NCBI GenBank assembly: GCA_963737575.1
Contig: CAVTTJ010000009.1
Location: forward strand, 434,001-498,000
DNA: 64,000 bases
Source of the DNA: VRUE01 sp963737575
GTDB taxonomy: Bacteria > Actinomycetota > Thermoleophilia > Solirubrobacterales > 70-9
Reading direction: 5' to 3'
A model generated the notes under the pieces. The model was given only the letters and a program-made list of their open reading frames with translations, had not been told where the DNA came from and ran no database searches. Below are positions 35,469 through 44,259 of this stretch, piece by piece; positions within the stretch are counted from its first letter, which is position 1, and every line of letters starts with the position of its first letter. The position numbers were made by a program, and so were the translations under genes.

Positions 35469-36664
35469 GATAGCGCCGCGCGGAGGAGGTTGCGGGGTGC
35501 GAGCAGGCGCAGCGGCGTCGCTTCGCGGGCGACGACCGCCTCGATCGCCCTCATCGTGGCCGGGCTGCGCGGGCCGGCGCGGTAATAGAGGCGCTCGAAC
35601 GGGTTCGACGGCCGACCGGTCGAGAAGTCGCAGATCTGCAGGTGGTGGAGGCCGAGCCGCCGCAGGTGGGCGCGCCGGTACCGATCCAGGGCCCGGTCGA
35701 GGTCACCGCCCTCGAGGAGCGGGGCCGCGGTCTCTTCGGCGAGCCACTCGGCGCTCTGGAACGCCCAGCCGCACCCGATCCCCCAGAACGGGTCGCCGCA
35801 CAGGGCCGCGTCGCCGACGAACGCGATCCCGGGACGGGCGGCGGGCCGGATCGAGTTGGTGAGCTCGAGCCTCCCCAGCAGCTTCGACTCCCGCCGCGCG
35901 GCGGCGAACCCGGGGGCGTCGGGCAGCGAGCGGGCCATCCTCATGTATGCGCCCTCGCGATCGGCGCGGAACTCGGCGGCGCGGTCGCGGTGCGGGGCGA
36001 CGAGGACGACGGTAAGCCCGTCCTCGTTCGGGAACGAGTAGGCGCAGTCCGGTTCGAGCATCCAGGTCCGCGATCGCGTGTCGGCAGGCTCGAGGCCGCT
36101 CCAGTAGGCCCAGTAGAAGAAGCGGCTGTTGGACCTGACCCGGGCGGGGACGCGCGCGTGCCGGGCCAGGCCCGAGTCGTGACCGTCGGCGGCGATGGTG
36201 AGCGGCGCTTCGATCTCGCGCCCGCCGCCGTCGGCGGCGGCGATCGTCACCCCCCGCGGACGGTCGCCTCCGCGCAGGCCGGTCGCGGTCCATCCGGTGA
36301 GCAGGTCGACGCCGTCGGTCTCCGCGGCCAGCCGGCGGAGGATCGGGTCGAGGCTGCGCCTGGTGATGCTGTATCCGTAGGGCCCGTCGCCCTCGCTCAC
36401 CATCCAGCCGCCGTGGCGGGTCCAGATGTCGACGCTGTTGTGGAGCGCCCCGCGGCGGTCGAGCAGCGGCGCGAGGCCGAGCCGCTCGATCGTAGGCGTC
36501 GCGCTGGGCTGGACGTAGTGGGTGCAGACGGTCTTGTAGGCGTCGATGTCCGGCCTGCGCTCGATCAGGGCGACCCTGGCGCCGCGCTGGGCGAAGAGGC
36601 GGGCGGCGCTGCAGCCGGCGACGCTGGCGCCGACGACGGCGACGTCGTAGCTCTCGGCGCTCAC
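35465..36664 (-). CDS. FAD-dependent oxidoreductase (geranylgeranyl reductase-like)
   Basis: 399 residues from GTG at 36662-36664. The FAD-binding Rossmann motif is VVGASVAGCSAARLFAQRG with LIERR. The second FAD signature is GIAFVGDAALCGDPFWGIGC. It is like geranylgeranyl-reductase or aromatic-monooxygenase flavoproteins; the substrate is unknown. It overlaps the SnoaL-like gene by GTGA. The frame is open well upstream but only as shadow of the neighbours. Confidence 0.85.
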   Translation of the reverse strand: MSAESYDVAVVGASVAGCSAARLFAQRGARVALIERRPDIDAYKTVCTHYVQPSATPTIERLGLAPLLDRRGALHNSVDIWTRHGGWMVSEGDGPYGYSITRRSLDPILRRLAAETDGVDLLTGWTATGLRGGDRPRGVTIAAADGGGREIEAPLTIAADGHDSGLARHARVPARVRSNSRFFYWAYWSGLEPADTRSRTWMLEPDCAYSFPNEDGLTVVLVAPHRDRAAEFRADREGAYMRMARSLPDAPGFAAARRESKLLGRLELTNSIRPAARPGIAFVGDAALCGDPFWGIGCGWAFQSAEWLAEETAAPLLEGGDLDRALDRYRRAHLRRLGLHHLQICDFSTGRPSNPFERLYYRAGPRSPATMRAIEAVVAREATPLRLLAPRNLLRAALS

Positions 36665-37170
36665 CGCCGGCCGAGGCGGACCTGCAGGCGCTGAAGGGCG
36701 GCGATCGCGCGCTCGGGCCGGCTTCCCGCCGGCGGCAGGATGCCGAGCTGGCGGACGAGGTCGTTGAGGTCGTAGAAGGCTCGGTAGCGCGAAATCCGAC
36801 CGCCCTCCATCGTCCAGAGGTCGACCCCGTCGATGTGGAAGCGGGCGCCGGTCGGCGCGAAGCCGGGCGGGTCGATCTGGCCTCGCATCGTTCCCTCCAT
36901 GCTCCACGCCCAGGCGATCCGGTCGCCCTCGACGGAGAGATGCGGCGAGTCCGGCTCGGGGAAATACAGGTCGGGGAAGGCGCGAAAACTCGTCCGCATG
37001 AAATCCTGGACGGCGGCGACCCCGACGGCCGGCTCGGTCAGGGCGGGGTCGGCCCAGACGATGTCCGCGGTGACGAGCTCGGCGATCAGGTCGGTGTCGC
37101 ACGCGTTCCAGGCAGCCCGATAGCGCTCGAGGAACTCGGCGAGGTCGAGGTCGCTGTCGGTCGCCTGAAT
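36661..37170 (-). CDS. SnoaL-like/NTF2-fold protein
   Basis: 169 residues in the SnoaL/polyketide-cyclase style: EFLERYRAAWNACDTDLIAE, WADPALTEPAVGVAAVQDFM, then FHIDGVDLWTMEGGRISRYRAFYDLNDLV. It may be a small-molecule cyclase or hydrolase, or a binding protein. The conserved N-terminal helix lies upstream of the first ATG (36997-36999), and no standard start precedes it; ATT at 37168-37170 would give (M)QATDSDLDLAEF. It is coupled to the FAD oxidoreductase downstream and lies 15 nt after the VOC gene. Confidence 0.75.
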   Translation of the reverse strand: MQATDSDLDLAEFLERYRAAWNACDTDLIAELVTADIVWADPALTEPAVGVAAVQDFMRTSFRAFPDLYFPEPDSPHLSVEGDRIAWAWSMEGTMRGQIDPPGFAPTGARFHIDGVDLWTMEGGRISRYRAFYDLNDLVRQLGILPPAGSRPERAIAALQRLQVRLGRR

Positions 37171-37185
37171 CGCGATCGGGCGAGG

Positions 37186-37842
37186 TTATTCGAGGGCTGT
37201 CGGCTTCGCAACGGCAGGCGTCATCAGCGCCACCGGGAGCGCCAGCCCCGCGGCGCGCCGCAGGGTCGCGATTCGGCGGCCGGGCTGGACCGCGTCGCGG
37301 ACCTCGCTGACCCGGTCGCCGAGGGTGGCGACCGTGGCGTCGAGATCGGGGGCGACCATGGCCACGCCCCAGAAGAACGCCGGGTGGTCTCCCCCGGCCC
37401 GCTCGATCGCCTCGGGCGGCTCCTGGACGACCTCGAGCACGACGGCCCCGAGACGGAAGAACGCCTGCCGCGGCGCCCCCGCCGGCGTCGGCTCCTCGCG
37501 GATCCGGCGCAGGTCGAGGCCGGCGCCCACGAGCGCGGCGACGGTCCGCTCGAGCTCGGGGCTGATCGCGACGACGTGATCGAGCCCGGTGATGCCGTTC
37601 TGGTGGGCCGGCGCGGCCTCCGGCGGCGGCCGGTCCGAGCGCGCCGTCTGGAGACCGTCGAGCACGGCGCCGGCGTCGATCCCGCGCAGCGACCAACCGG
37701 ACAGCCCGCTGCCTGGTCCGTCGGCCGCGAGGCCGATACGGGTGTCGCCGATGACGCAGACGCCGCCGTCGAGGTCGAATCCGAGCGCCTCCCAGGCGCC
37801 TGGAGAGTCGACCACGGTCAGCTCGTCGATCGTCACGGCCAC
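37186..37842 (-). CDS. VOC-superfamily (glyoxalase-like) protein
   Basis: 218 residues with two beta-alpha-beta-beta-beta-like halves: AWEALGFDLDGGVCVIGDTRIG, and GLDHVVAISPELERTVAALV with AFFRLGAVVLEVVQEP and FFWGVAMVAPDLDATVATLG. It is the pattern of dioxygenase/glyoxalase-fold proteins; the reaction is unknown. It is first of a four-gene set with the SnoaL-like, FAD and DUF2630 genes. Confidence 0.8.
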   Translation of the reverse strand: MAVTIDELTVVDSPGAWEALGFDLDGGVCVIGDTRIGLAADGPGSGLSGWSLRGIDAGAVLDGLQTARSDRPPPEAAPAHQNGITGLDHVVAISPELERTVAALVGAGLDLRRIREEPTPAGAPRQAFFRLGAVVLEVVQEPPEAIERAGGDHPAFFWGVAMVAPDLDATVATLGDRVSEVRDAVQPGRRIATLRRAAGLALPVALMTPAVAKPTALE

Positions 37843-37927
37843 GGCGACAAGCTAGCTCGTCGGGGGCGCTGTTTCGCCGCCGTCACCGCGGGTAGCGCCG
37901 GTGAGGAGAACGATCGAAGGAGGAGAC

Positions 37928-38350
37928 ATGGCTGAGATCGTCAGTGAAGTGATGACACCCGACCCCGCCTGCGTCCGACCGGAGGACCTCCTGATCGACG
38001 CGGCCCGGGCGATGAGGCAGGGTGACTTCGGCTCGGTGGTCGTCGTCCAGAACGGCGGCGACGTCCGCGGCATCCTCACCGACCGCGACATCGTGGTCAG
38101 GGCGATCGCCGAGGGCAAGGACCCGGCGACCACCGAAGTCCGCGAGGCGTTCACGACCGAACCGACCACCCTGACCCCGAACGAGAGCCTCGACGACGCC
38201 GTGAACACGCTGCGCGAGTCGCACGTGCGGAGGCTTCCCGTCGTCCGGGGGACGGAGGTCGTCGGAATCGTCTCGATCGGCGACCTTGCCCTGGCGCGCG
38301 ACGAGAGGTCGGCGCTGGCCGACATCAGCGCCGCCGCCCCCAATCACTGA
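37928..38350 (+). CDS. CBS-domain protein
   Basis: 140 residues from ATG at 37928, preceded by AAGGAGGAG. Two CBS motifs are present: VMTPDPACVRPEDLLIDAA...GILTDRDIVVRAIAEG and AFTTEPTTLTPNESLDDAV...VVGIVSIGDLALA. Such stand-alone pairs bind adenosine nucleotides and act as energy sensors. It is a stand-alone gene convergent with mscS. Confidence 0.9.
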   Translation: MAEIVSEVMTPDPACVRPEDLLIDAARAMRQGDFGSVVVVQNGGDVRGILTDRDIVVRAIAEGKDPATTEVREAFTTEPTTLTPNESLDDAVNTLRESHVRRLPVVRGTEVVGIVSIGDLALARDERSALADISAAAPNH

Positions 38351-38359
38351 CAGGCCCCG

Positions 38360-39307
38360 CTACTCGCCCGCGGTGGGACGGCGCCCCCCATCCCGTCCCG
38401 CCGCGGCGAGGGGCCTGCTGAGGGCGTCGAGCACCTGGTCGGCGAGCTGCGAGCCGTCCTGCGGCCGCAGCGGCGTTGCGTTGACCCGGAGGACGATCCC
38501 GTACTCGTCGATCTCCTCGAGGCCGACGTGGGGCGGGTAGCGGGTCGGGACCGTGATCGAGGCGCGCAGCTGCTCCTCGATCCGGGCGGGGCTGGCGCCG
38601 TCGCCGAAGCGGACCCGGACGTCGAGCCTGTCGGGCTCGCGCAGGGGGACGATGACCAGCGTGAGGAGGACGGCATTCGGGACCCGGAGCCGGTGCGCTC
38701 CCTGGGCGAGGGTCGTGTAGAAGAGGCCGAGCGAGCTCACCGTCCCCTCAAGAGAGCCCGCGAGGGCGCCGCCCACAAGGCGCACCCGCTGGCCGACGCG
38801 AAACGGCCTCGTCCCCTGGAGGACGATGCCGGCCAGGACGTTGCCGATCGTCTGCTGGGCGGCGAGGCCGAGGACGATCGCGGTGAAGGCGCCGCCGACG
38901 GCGAGTGTCCCCGTCGTCACGCCGGCGATCCGGAGGGCGACGATGACGACGACCCCCAGCGAGACCAACCTGACCAGGAACCCGACGGTGCCCGCGACGG
39001 CGGGATCGAGCCGGCGGTAGAAGGCCGGCGAGAGCAGCGCCCCGAGCCAGGTCGCCGCGGCGGAGCCGGCGATCACGAGGACGACGACGGTCGAGACCTG
39101 GATCCAGGCCTCATATCCGGGCGCCAGCTCGGCCCGCCGCCCGTAGGCGACGAGCACGGCGGCGATGATCAGCAGCGCCGCGAGCAACCCTCTTCGCGAC
39201 GCCTTCCCGGCGATCGGCTCGAGCTCCTCGCCGAGCCCGGCCGAGTTCCAGGCGTCGGTGCGCGTCTCGAACAGATCCGGGCGGAACCGGCGGCGAAACG
39301 GGAGCAT
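38360..39307 (-). CDS. MscS-family mechanosensitive channel
   Basis: 315 residues. Membrane helices lie at about 42-60, 68-92 and 108-155, the last being the pore helix with the MscS-type segment GGAFTAIVLGLAAQQTIGNV. The beta domain follows (FRVGQRVRLVGGALAGSLEG, RLRVPNAVLL). It releases solutes on hypo-osmotic shock. The C terminus is about 20 polar residues past the fold. Confidence 0.88.
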   Translation of the reverse strand: MLPFRRRFRPDLFETRTDAWNSAGLGEELEPIAGKASRRGLLAALLIIAAVLVAYGRRAELAPGYEAWIQVSTVVVLVIAGSAAATWLGALLSPAFYRRLDPAVAGTVGFLVRLVSLGVVVIVALRIAGVTTGTLAVGGAFTAIVLGLAAQQTIGNVLAGIVLQGTRPFRVGQRVRLVGGALAGSLEGTVSSLGLFYTTLAQGAHRLRVPNAVLLTLVIVPLREPDRLDVRVRFGDGASPARIEEQLRASITVPTRYPPHVGLEEIDEYGIVLRVNATPLRPQDGSQLADQVLDALSRPLAAAGRDGGRRPTAGE

Positions 39308-39335
39308 CGATGCGACCTACCCGGCTTGCCCGGGC

Positions 39336-41105
39336 CTAACCGTGGGTCACGGGGGCGTACTCGCCGCCGCGCAGGCGCTTCACCCGCCCGTCGGCGACCG
39401 CCTCGCGGAGCGCGGCGTGGAACCGGCCCGGCCCCCAGTAGCGAGCGCCGACGCGGCGACCGAGCTCACGCCTGTTGGCGCTGCCGTGATCGTGGAGGGC
39501 GCGGTCGATCATGTCCACTTCTCGCTGCATCGCGACCCTCGGCAGCGGCGCCGAGACGGGCATCCCCGGAGAGGTCGCGACGCGCCCGAAAGCGGGCCGC
39601 GGCGGCCTCGCCGGCGGGTGGCGGGGCTCGGTCTCTCCCTTTCCTTCCCCATCGCCACCGTCGCCCTCCGCGGTCAGCGGTTCGGCGACATCCTCGAGCT
39701 GCTCCTGCTCGGCGCTGACCCCGAACAGGACCTCCGCGATTCCACCGATCGCCATCACTGCTGCGCCGATGAAGAACCCGATCGCAACCTGGCTTTCGCT
39801 CCCCGACGCGATCAAGTGCCCGAAGAGGAGCGGCCCGGCGATGCCGCCGGCGGCGGTGCCCGCCGCGTAGAAGAAGGCGATCGAGAGCGCCCGGGTCTCC
39901 ATCGGGAAGATCTCGCTGACCGTTAGATAGGCGGAGCTGGCGCCGGCGGAGGCGATGAAGAAGATCGCGAGGACGAAGGCCATGAACGACCAGGTCGTGA
40001 GACTGCCCTGGAGCAGGAACACGCCGAGGGCGGCGGTGACCAGCGCCGAGAGAAGGTATGTGGCGCTGACCATCGGTTTGCGCCCAACGGTGTCGAAGAA
40101 GCGGCCGAGGGTCAGCGGGCCGAGGAAGTTGGAGAAGGCGAATAGCGCAATGTAGAGCGGAACCGTCCCCGAGGAGACTTCGAAGAATTCGCTGAGCAGC
40201 GTCCCGAGGTCGAAGGTCACGGCGTTGTAAAGGAATGCCTGCCCGACGAAAAGCGCCAGCCCGAGCACGGTGCGGCGGGGATAGGTGGAGAACGCGGTAC
40301 GGGCGATCTCCCCGAACCGGATCCTTTTGCGGGGCCGGATCGTGATCGATTCCCCCGGATCGTCAAGTTCCTGGCCGGTCTCCTCCTCGACCTCGCGCTC
40401 GATCTGGCCGACGATCTCGTCGGCCTCCTCTCCGCGGCCGTGGATGAACAGCCAGCGCGGGCTCTCCGGGACGTGGCGACGGACGAGGAGGATGCCGATT
40501 CCGAGCGCGGCGCCGATGCCGAAGGCCATGCGCCAGCCGAAGTCGGCGGCGAACAGGGCCGTGTCGAGCAGGGGGACGGCGAGCAGCGCACCGCCGGCGG
40601 CCCCGAGCCAGTAGCTGCCGTTGATGATCAGGTCGACGCGGCCCCGGACCCGGGCTGGGATCAGCTCGTCGATGGCCGAGTTGATCGCCGCGTACTCACC
40701 GCCGATCCCGGCGCCGGTGAAGAACCGGGCGGCAAAGAAGTACCAAGGAGCGAACGAGAAGGCGGTGGCCACCGTCGCGAGGATGTAGACGCCGAGGGTG
40801 ACGAGGAACAGCCGCTTGCGGCCAAACCGGTCGGTGAGCTGCCCGAAGAAGAGCGCTCCGATGCAGGCGCCCCCGACGTAGAACGCCGCCGCGGTTCCGA
40901 TCTGGCTCGGGTCGAGGGTGAGGCCGCTCCCCTTTTCGGTGAGGCGGCTGGCGATGCTGCCAATGATCGTCACCTCGAGGCCGTCGAGAATCCAGACGGC
41001 CCCGAGGCCGATCACGATCATCCAGTGGAACTGGGACCACGGCAACCGGTCGAGGCGGCCGGGGACATCCGTCTCGACCGTTTCGGCCCTGGGCTCGGCG
41101 GCCAT
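39336..41105 (-). CDS. MFS transporter (sugar-porter type) with C-terminal winged-helix-like tail
   Basis: 589 residues. Twelve membrane helices cover about 28-485 with MFS motif A GQLTDRFGRKRLFL, the sugar-porter motif PESPRWLFIHGRGEEADE and FFDTVGRKPM in the second half. The substrate is unknown (sugar or organic acid). After an acidic/proline linker, the last 75 residues (REVDMIDRALHDHGSANRRE...KRLRGGEYAPV) form a compact helix-turn-strand unit resembling a winged-helix domain, unusual on an MFS carrier. The frame through the junction is clean. Confidence 0.85.
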   Translation of the reverse strand: MAAEPRAETVETDVPGRLDRLPWSQFHWMIVIGLGAVWILDGLEVTIIGSIASRLTEKGSGLTLDPSQIGTAAAFYVGGACIGALFFGQLTDRFGRKRLFLVTLGVYILATVATAFSFAPWYFFAARFFTGAGIGGEYAAINSAIDELIPARVRGRVDLIINGSYWLGAAGGALLAVPLLDTALFAADFGWRMAFGIGAALGIGILLVRRHVPESPRWLFIHGRGEEADEIVGQIEREVEEETGQELDDPGESITIRPRKRIRFGEIARTAFSTYPRRTVLGLALFVGQAFLYNAVTFDLGTLLSEFFEVSSGTVPLYIALFAFSNFLGPLTLGRFFDTVGRKPMVSATYLLSALVTAALGVFLLQGSLTTWSFMAFVLAIFFIASAGASSAYLTVSEIFPMETRALSIAFFYAAGTAAGGIAGPLLFGHLIASGSESQVAIGFFIGAAVMAIGGIAEVLFGVSAEQEQLEDVAEPLTAEGDGGDGEGKGETEPRHPPARPPRPAFGRVATSPGMPVSAPLPRVAMQREVDMIDRALHDHGSANRRELGRRVGARYWGPGRFHAALREAVADGRVKRLRGGEYAPVTHG

Positions 41106-41119
41106 CGGAGGCAGCCCCC

Positions 41120-41347
41120 TCAGTATCCGGAGTCTGTCGGCTCGCGGCGGTCTTCGATCGTGATGTCGCGCCGGGACCGCCTCGACGCCATCGACTGCTG
41201 TACGAAGCCGAGGACCAGCCCGGCCGCGCCGGCGATCATCAGGATCAGGCCGACGATGTCGATGTCCACGTGCGCGAGGTGAGGGTTGGTCGCGAAGTAG
41301 AGGATCGCGCCGACGACGACGAGGAATATCGAGGCTCCGATTGTCAT
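41120..41347 (-). CDS. DUF6458 small membrane protein
   Basis: 75 residues from ATG at 41345-41347. MTIGASIFLVVVGAILYFAT followed by a second helix VGLILMIAGAAGLVLGFV and a basic tail is the DUF6458 pattern common in Actinobacteria. Function is unknown. An upstream in-frame ATG (MNIDQSG) exists but family members begin at MTIG. Confidence 0.75.
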   Translation of the reverse strand: MTIGASIFLVVVGAILYFATNPHLAHVDIDIVGLILMIAGAAGLVLGFVQQSMASRRSRRDITIEDRREPTDSGY

Positions 41348-41460
41348 GGCGCGGTGGGTACCCGGCCCGGTCTCAGCGAAACGTTTGAGGAGACCTGATT
41401 GGTCGATGTTCATTTGTCCGCTTTGGAGCAAGGAGGTTTGGCCCGTAGGACAATTGGGGT

Positions 41461-41622
41461 ATGTCTCCAGGCGTGGCGAAAGGGACGGCATCAGGTACGA
41501 AGCAGAGGACGCGCCGACGGCGCGCGCCCTCGCTCGCGCGCACCGTCGAGGCACTGCGATCGATCCGCAGCGGCCGCGAGGCGCCGCGCCCCGGCCGCAC
41601 CGCGCCGAGGCGAGCGGCCTAG
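41461..41622 (+). CDS. Possible small basic protein (53 aa)
   Basis: ATG at 41461 opens a 53-codon frame rich in Arg, Ala and Pro (TKQRTRRRRAPSLARTVEAL). Its TAG shares the CTAG tetranucleotide with the convergent gene's stop. AAGGAGG lies about 28 nt upstream, too far to be its ribosome site. Such basic frames also arise by chance at this GC content. Confidence 0.3.
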   Translation: MSPGVAKGTASGTKQRTRRRRAPSLARTVEALRSIRSGREAPRPGRTAPRRAA

Positions 41623-42374
41623 CCGCCGGCGGCCAACTCGTCCAGCGAGCGGCCGCTGAGCACCGACTCGGGGCGCTCGGCGGTCACGTCAGACCCCGGG
41701 CGGGCGTCGTCGTCGCGGCGCTTGATCAGAAGCCATTGCGCCTTGTCACCGGGCCGCGTCCGCTGCAGGGCGAAGCCTCCCTGGAGCTTGTCGCCGTGGA
41801 GGACGAAGACCGCATGCCCGCGCTCCAGGGCCTCGGGCCACGGCACCCTCCCTCCCTGCTCATAGCGGCCCCGGTCCCAGACGATCACGTGGCCCTCGCC
41901 GGCCGAGCCCTCGAACTCGTTGTGGGACATCTCGTGGTCCTCGACCTCGACCGCGAGCCGTTTCGTCGCCGGGTCCATCGACGGGCCCTTGGGGACCGCC
42001 CACGACTTCATCACGCCGCCGACCTCGAGGCGGAGGTCGAAGTGGTGGGCTGTCGCCGCATGCTCCTGGACCACGAACGCACCGGCGCTGACGCCGCGGA
42101 TCGCGAACTGCTCGTGGCCCTCGACCTTGACCCGCTCGACCTCGATCGCCTCGACCTTCGCCCCCGCGGGCCCCTCTCCGAGGAACTCGATCAGCTCCTC
42201 GACCGCGGGCCCGGCGCCCTCGGCATGGACCAGGATGCCGTCCCCGTCGTGCCGGACCCAGCCCATCACCCCCAGGTCCCGCGCGCGCCGGACGGCCTCG
42301 TCCCGGAGCCCGACCCCCTGGACGGCCCCGCTGACGGTCACCCGGGCTGCGCTGGTGTCGTCGCCGCCTGCCAC
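41619..42374 (-). CDS. Acylphosphatase-like domain fused to LigD-type 3'-phosphoesterase domain
   Basis: 251 residues from GTG at 42372-42374. Residues about 10-92 are an acylphosphatase fold (VTVSGAVQGVGLRDEAVRRA, GVMGWVRHDGDGILVHAEG). The catalytic Arg of GVGxR is kept but the catalytic Asn after GWVR is His. Residues about 98-235 are a LigD phosphoesterase domain (VVQEHAATAHHFDLRLE, KSWAVPKGPS, VEDHEMSHNEFEG, VIVWDRGRYE, WLLIKRRDD), which trims 3'-phosphate or ribonucleotide ends during break repair. No ligase or polymerase domain and no ku gene are in the window. It overlaps the UspA gene end by 37 nt. Confidence 0.85.
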   Translation of the reverse strand: MAGGDDTSAARVTVSGAVQGVGLRDEAVRRARDLGVMGWVRHDGDGILVHAEGAGPAVEELIEFLGEGPAGAKVEAIEVERVKVEGHEQFAIRGVSAGAFVVQEHAATAHHFDLRLEVGGVMKSWAVPKGPSMDPATKRLAVEVEDHEMSHNEFEGSAGEGHVIVWDRGRYEQGGRVPWPEALERGHAVFVLHGDKLQGGFALQRTRPGDKAQWLLIKRRDDDARPGSDVTAERPESVLSGRSLDELAAGG

Positions 42375-42814
42375 GGCTGGACCGTAGCGCCGCGCTCGGC
42401 CCGCATCAGCAGGACCGGGACCGTCGCTCCCTTCAGGACCCGCTCCGAGACCGAGCCGAGCAGCGCCCGGTGGACCCGGCTGTGGCCGTGGGACCCCATC
42501 ACCACGAGGTCGTACGTCCCCTCCTCGACGCGCTGGAGGATCGCCGCCGCGGGGTCGCCGTGCTCGAGCCGGGAGGTGACGCCAATGTCATCGGGCACGG
42601 CCTCGACCGCCTCCCGCAACAGCGAGTCGTGGACCTCGGTCAGGTCCGGCGGCGGCGCCACCCCGGCGCCGGTCGGGACCGGCGGCCGCGGCACCACGGA
42701 GTGCAGCGTCAGGAGCGCGTTCTGGTCGCGGGCGAGGGTGACGGTGTGGCGCAGCGCCGCCTCCGCGTCGGGCGAGCCGTCGAGGGCGACGAGGATGTTC
42801 CGGTAGCAGCTCAT
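42338..42814 (-). CDS. Universal stress protein (UspA family)
   Basis: 158 residues from ATG at 42812-42814. The USP start is YRNILVALDGSPDAEAALRHTV and the nucleotide-binding loop is VVMGSHGHSRVHRALLGSVSERVL (G-x2-G-x9-G-S type), so ATP binding is likely. The ATG overlaps the MFS stop (ATGA), making an MFS-uspA-acylphosphatase/PE set. Confidence 0.92.
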   Translation of the reverse strand: MSCYRNILVALDGSPDAEAALRHTVTLARDQNALLTLHSVVPRPPVPTGAGVAPPPDLTEVHDSLLREAVEAVPDDIGVTSRLEHGDPAAAILQRVEEGTYDLVVMGSHGHSRVHRALLGSVSERVLKGATVPVLLMRAERGATVQPWQAATTPAQPG

Positions 42815-44259
42815 GACTCCGCCGCCAGCGGCCTCGCCGGGCCGGGTTGGACCGCGGGGCGCGGCGGCTTCGGGACCGCGATGCTGGCCAGCGCCGCGAT
42901 CAGGCAGGCCCCGGCCGAGAGGGTGAAGGCGAGGGTGAAGCCGTGCTCGGCCGGCAGCCCGGCGGCGATCACCGTCCCGGCGATCAGGCTGGCGCCCACC
43001 TGGCCCCCGACCGAGCCGCCGAGCGTCCGCATCACGGTGTTCATCCCGGTCGCGACCGCGGTCTGGCTCGGCGGCACGGCCTCGACGATCAGGTTCGCAA
43101 GAGAGGCGAAAGCAAGGCCGATGCCCACCCCCAGGAGCCCCGTCGAGACGTAGATGTCGACCGGTTGGTGGTGGGCGGCGGCGGCGAGGGTGAAGGCCCC
43201 CGCGGTCGTCAGCGAGCCGGCGATCAGCGTCACCCGCGATCCGACCCTTCCCGCGAGCCAGCCGGCGATCGGGCTGACGATCAGCATCGCCAGGGTGCAT
43301 GGCAGCAGGAAGAGGCCGGCCTCCGTGACCGAGGCGCCGAATCCGTATCCGGCGCTGGCCGGCGTCTCGGTGAACTCCGGGAAGAGGATGAACGAGCTGT
43401 ACATGCCGGCGCCGACGAGGAAGGCGGCGGCGTTCACGGTCCATACCCCGCGCACCCGCATCATCGCCATGTCGACGAGCGGCTCCCTGGTGCGGCTCTC
43501 CACCCGGACCCAGATAAGGAGGACGAGGAGCGCAACGACGATCAGCGCGATCACCCGCGGGTCTCCCCACCCCCAGGAGGCCGTCTGGGAGATCCCGAGG
43601 AGCATCAGCACGACCCAGGCGGTCAGCAGCGCGGCCCCGGTCCAGTCGACCCGGCCGGGGGACTTCACCGGCGATTCGGGGACGAAGAAGATCGTCGCCA
43701 GAGTGGCGCCGACGACCGGGATCAGGGGAAACCAGAACAGCCAGTGGTAGTCGAAGGTGTCGATGATCGGCCCGGCGAGGATGATCCCGAGCCCGCCGCC
43801 GATGCCGAGGATCGCCGAGATCATCGCGATCCCCTGCGCCGCCCGGTCGCGCGGGAACTCGTCGCGGATGATGCCGAAGGCCAGCGGGAAGATCGCCCCG
43901 CCCGACCCCTGGATCACCCGCGCCAGGATCAGGACGCCGATCGAGCTCGCGAGCGCGGCCAGCAGGACGCCGAAGGAGAGGATCGCCAAAGATGCGACCA
44001 GCGTCCGCTCCTTGCCGAACATGTCGCCGAGGCGGCCGATGATCGGGGTCAGGACCGAGGCGCTCAGCAGGTAGCCGGTCAGAAGCCAGGCGGTCGAGGT
44101 CGCCGACGCGTGGAGGTCGGCCTGGATCTCCGGCAGGGCCGGAGCGACCGCCGATTGCAGCAACGCGTAGGAGGCGCCGGCGAGGGCGAGGACCGCGAAG
44201 GTGACGCCGTAATGCTGTCTCTCGGGGTGCCCGGTGGTATTGTCAGCAATTGATGACAT
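42811..44259 (-). CDS. MFS drug-efflux-type transporter (DHA2 family)
   Basis: 482 residues with about 14 membrane helices: STAWLLTGYLLSASVLTPIIGRL and GRLGDMFGKERTLV (motif A), then ILARVIQGSGGAIFPLAFGI (motif B) typical of EmrB/QacA exporters. It probably exports toxic or signalling compounds in exchange for protons. It is divergently paired with a TetR regulator; the two ATGs overlap, so regulation by that TetR through the palindrome at the start is likely. Confidence 0.9.
   Translation of the reverse strand: MSSIADNTTGHPERQHYGVTFAVLALAGASYALLQSAVAPALPEIQADLHASATSTAWLLTGYLLSASVLTPIIGRLGDMFGKERTLVASLAILSFGVLLAALASSIGVLILARVIQGSGGAIFPLAFGIIRDEFPRDRAAQGIAMISAILGIGGGLGIILAGPIIDTFDYHWLFWFPLIPVVGATLATIFFVPESPVKSPGRVDWTGAALLTAWVVLMLLGISQTASWGWGDPRVIALIVVALLVLLIWVRVESRTREPLVDMAMMRVRGVWTVNAAAFLVGAGMYSSFILFPEFTETPASAGYGFGASVTEAGLFLLPCTLAMLIVSPIAGWLAGRVGSRVTLIAGSLTTAGAFTLAAAAHHQPVDIYVSTGLLGVGIGLAFASLANLIVEAVPPSQTAVATGMNTVMRTLGGSVGGQVGASLIAGTVIAAGLPAEHGFTLAFTLSAGACLIAALASIAVPKPPRPAVQPGPARPLAAES
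44241..44258. promoter_or_regulatory. Candidate TetR operator
   Basis: Inverted repeat TGTCA-N8-TGACA covering the overlapping starts of the divergent MFS and TetR genes. Position and symmetry fit autoregulation by the adjacent TetR. Binding is an inference. Confidence 0.5.

Noticed and set aside
36665..37696. N-terminal extension of the FAD oxidoreductase frame
   Set aside because: It covers the SnoaL-like and VOC genes out of frame. The Rossmann motif sits directly after the GTG at 36664.
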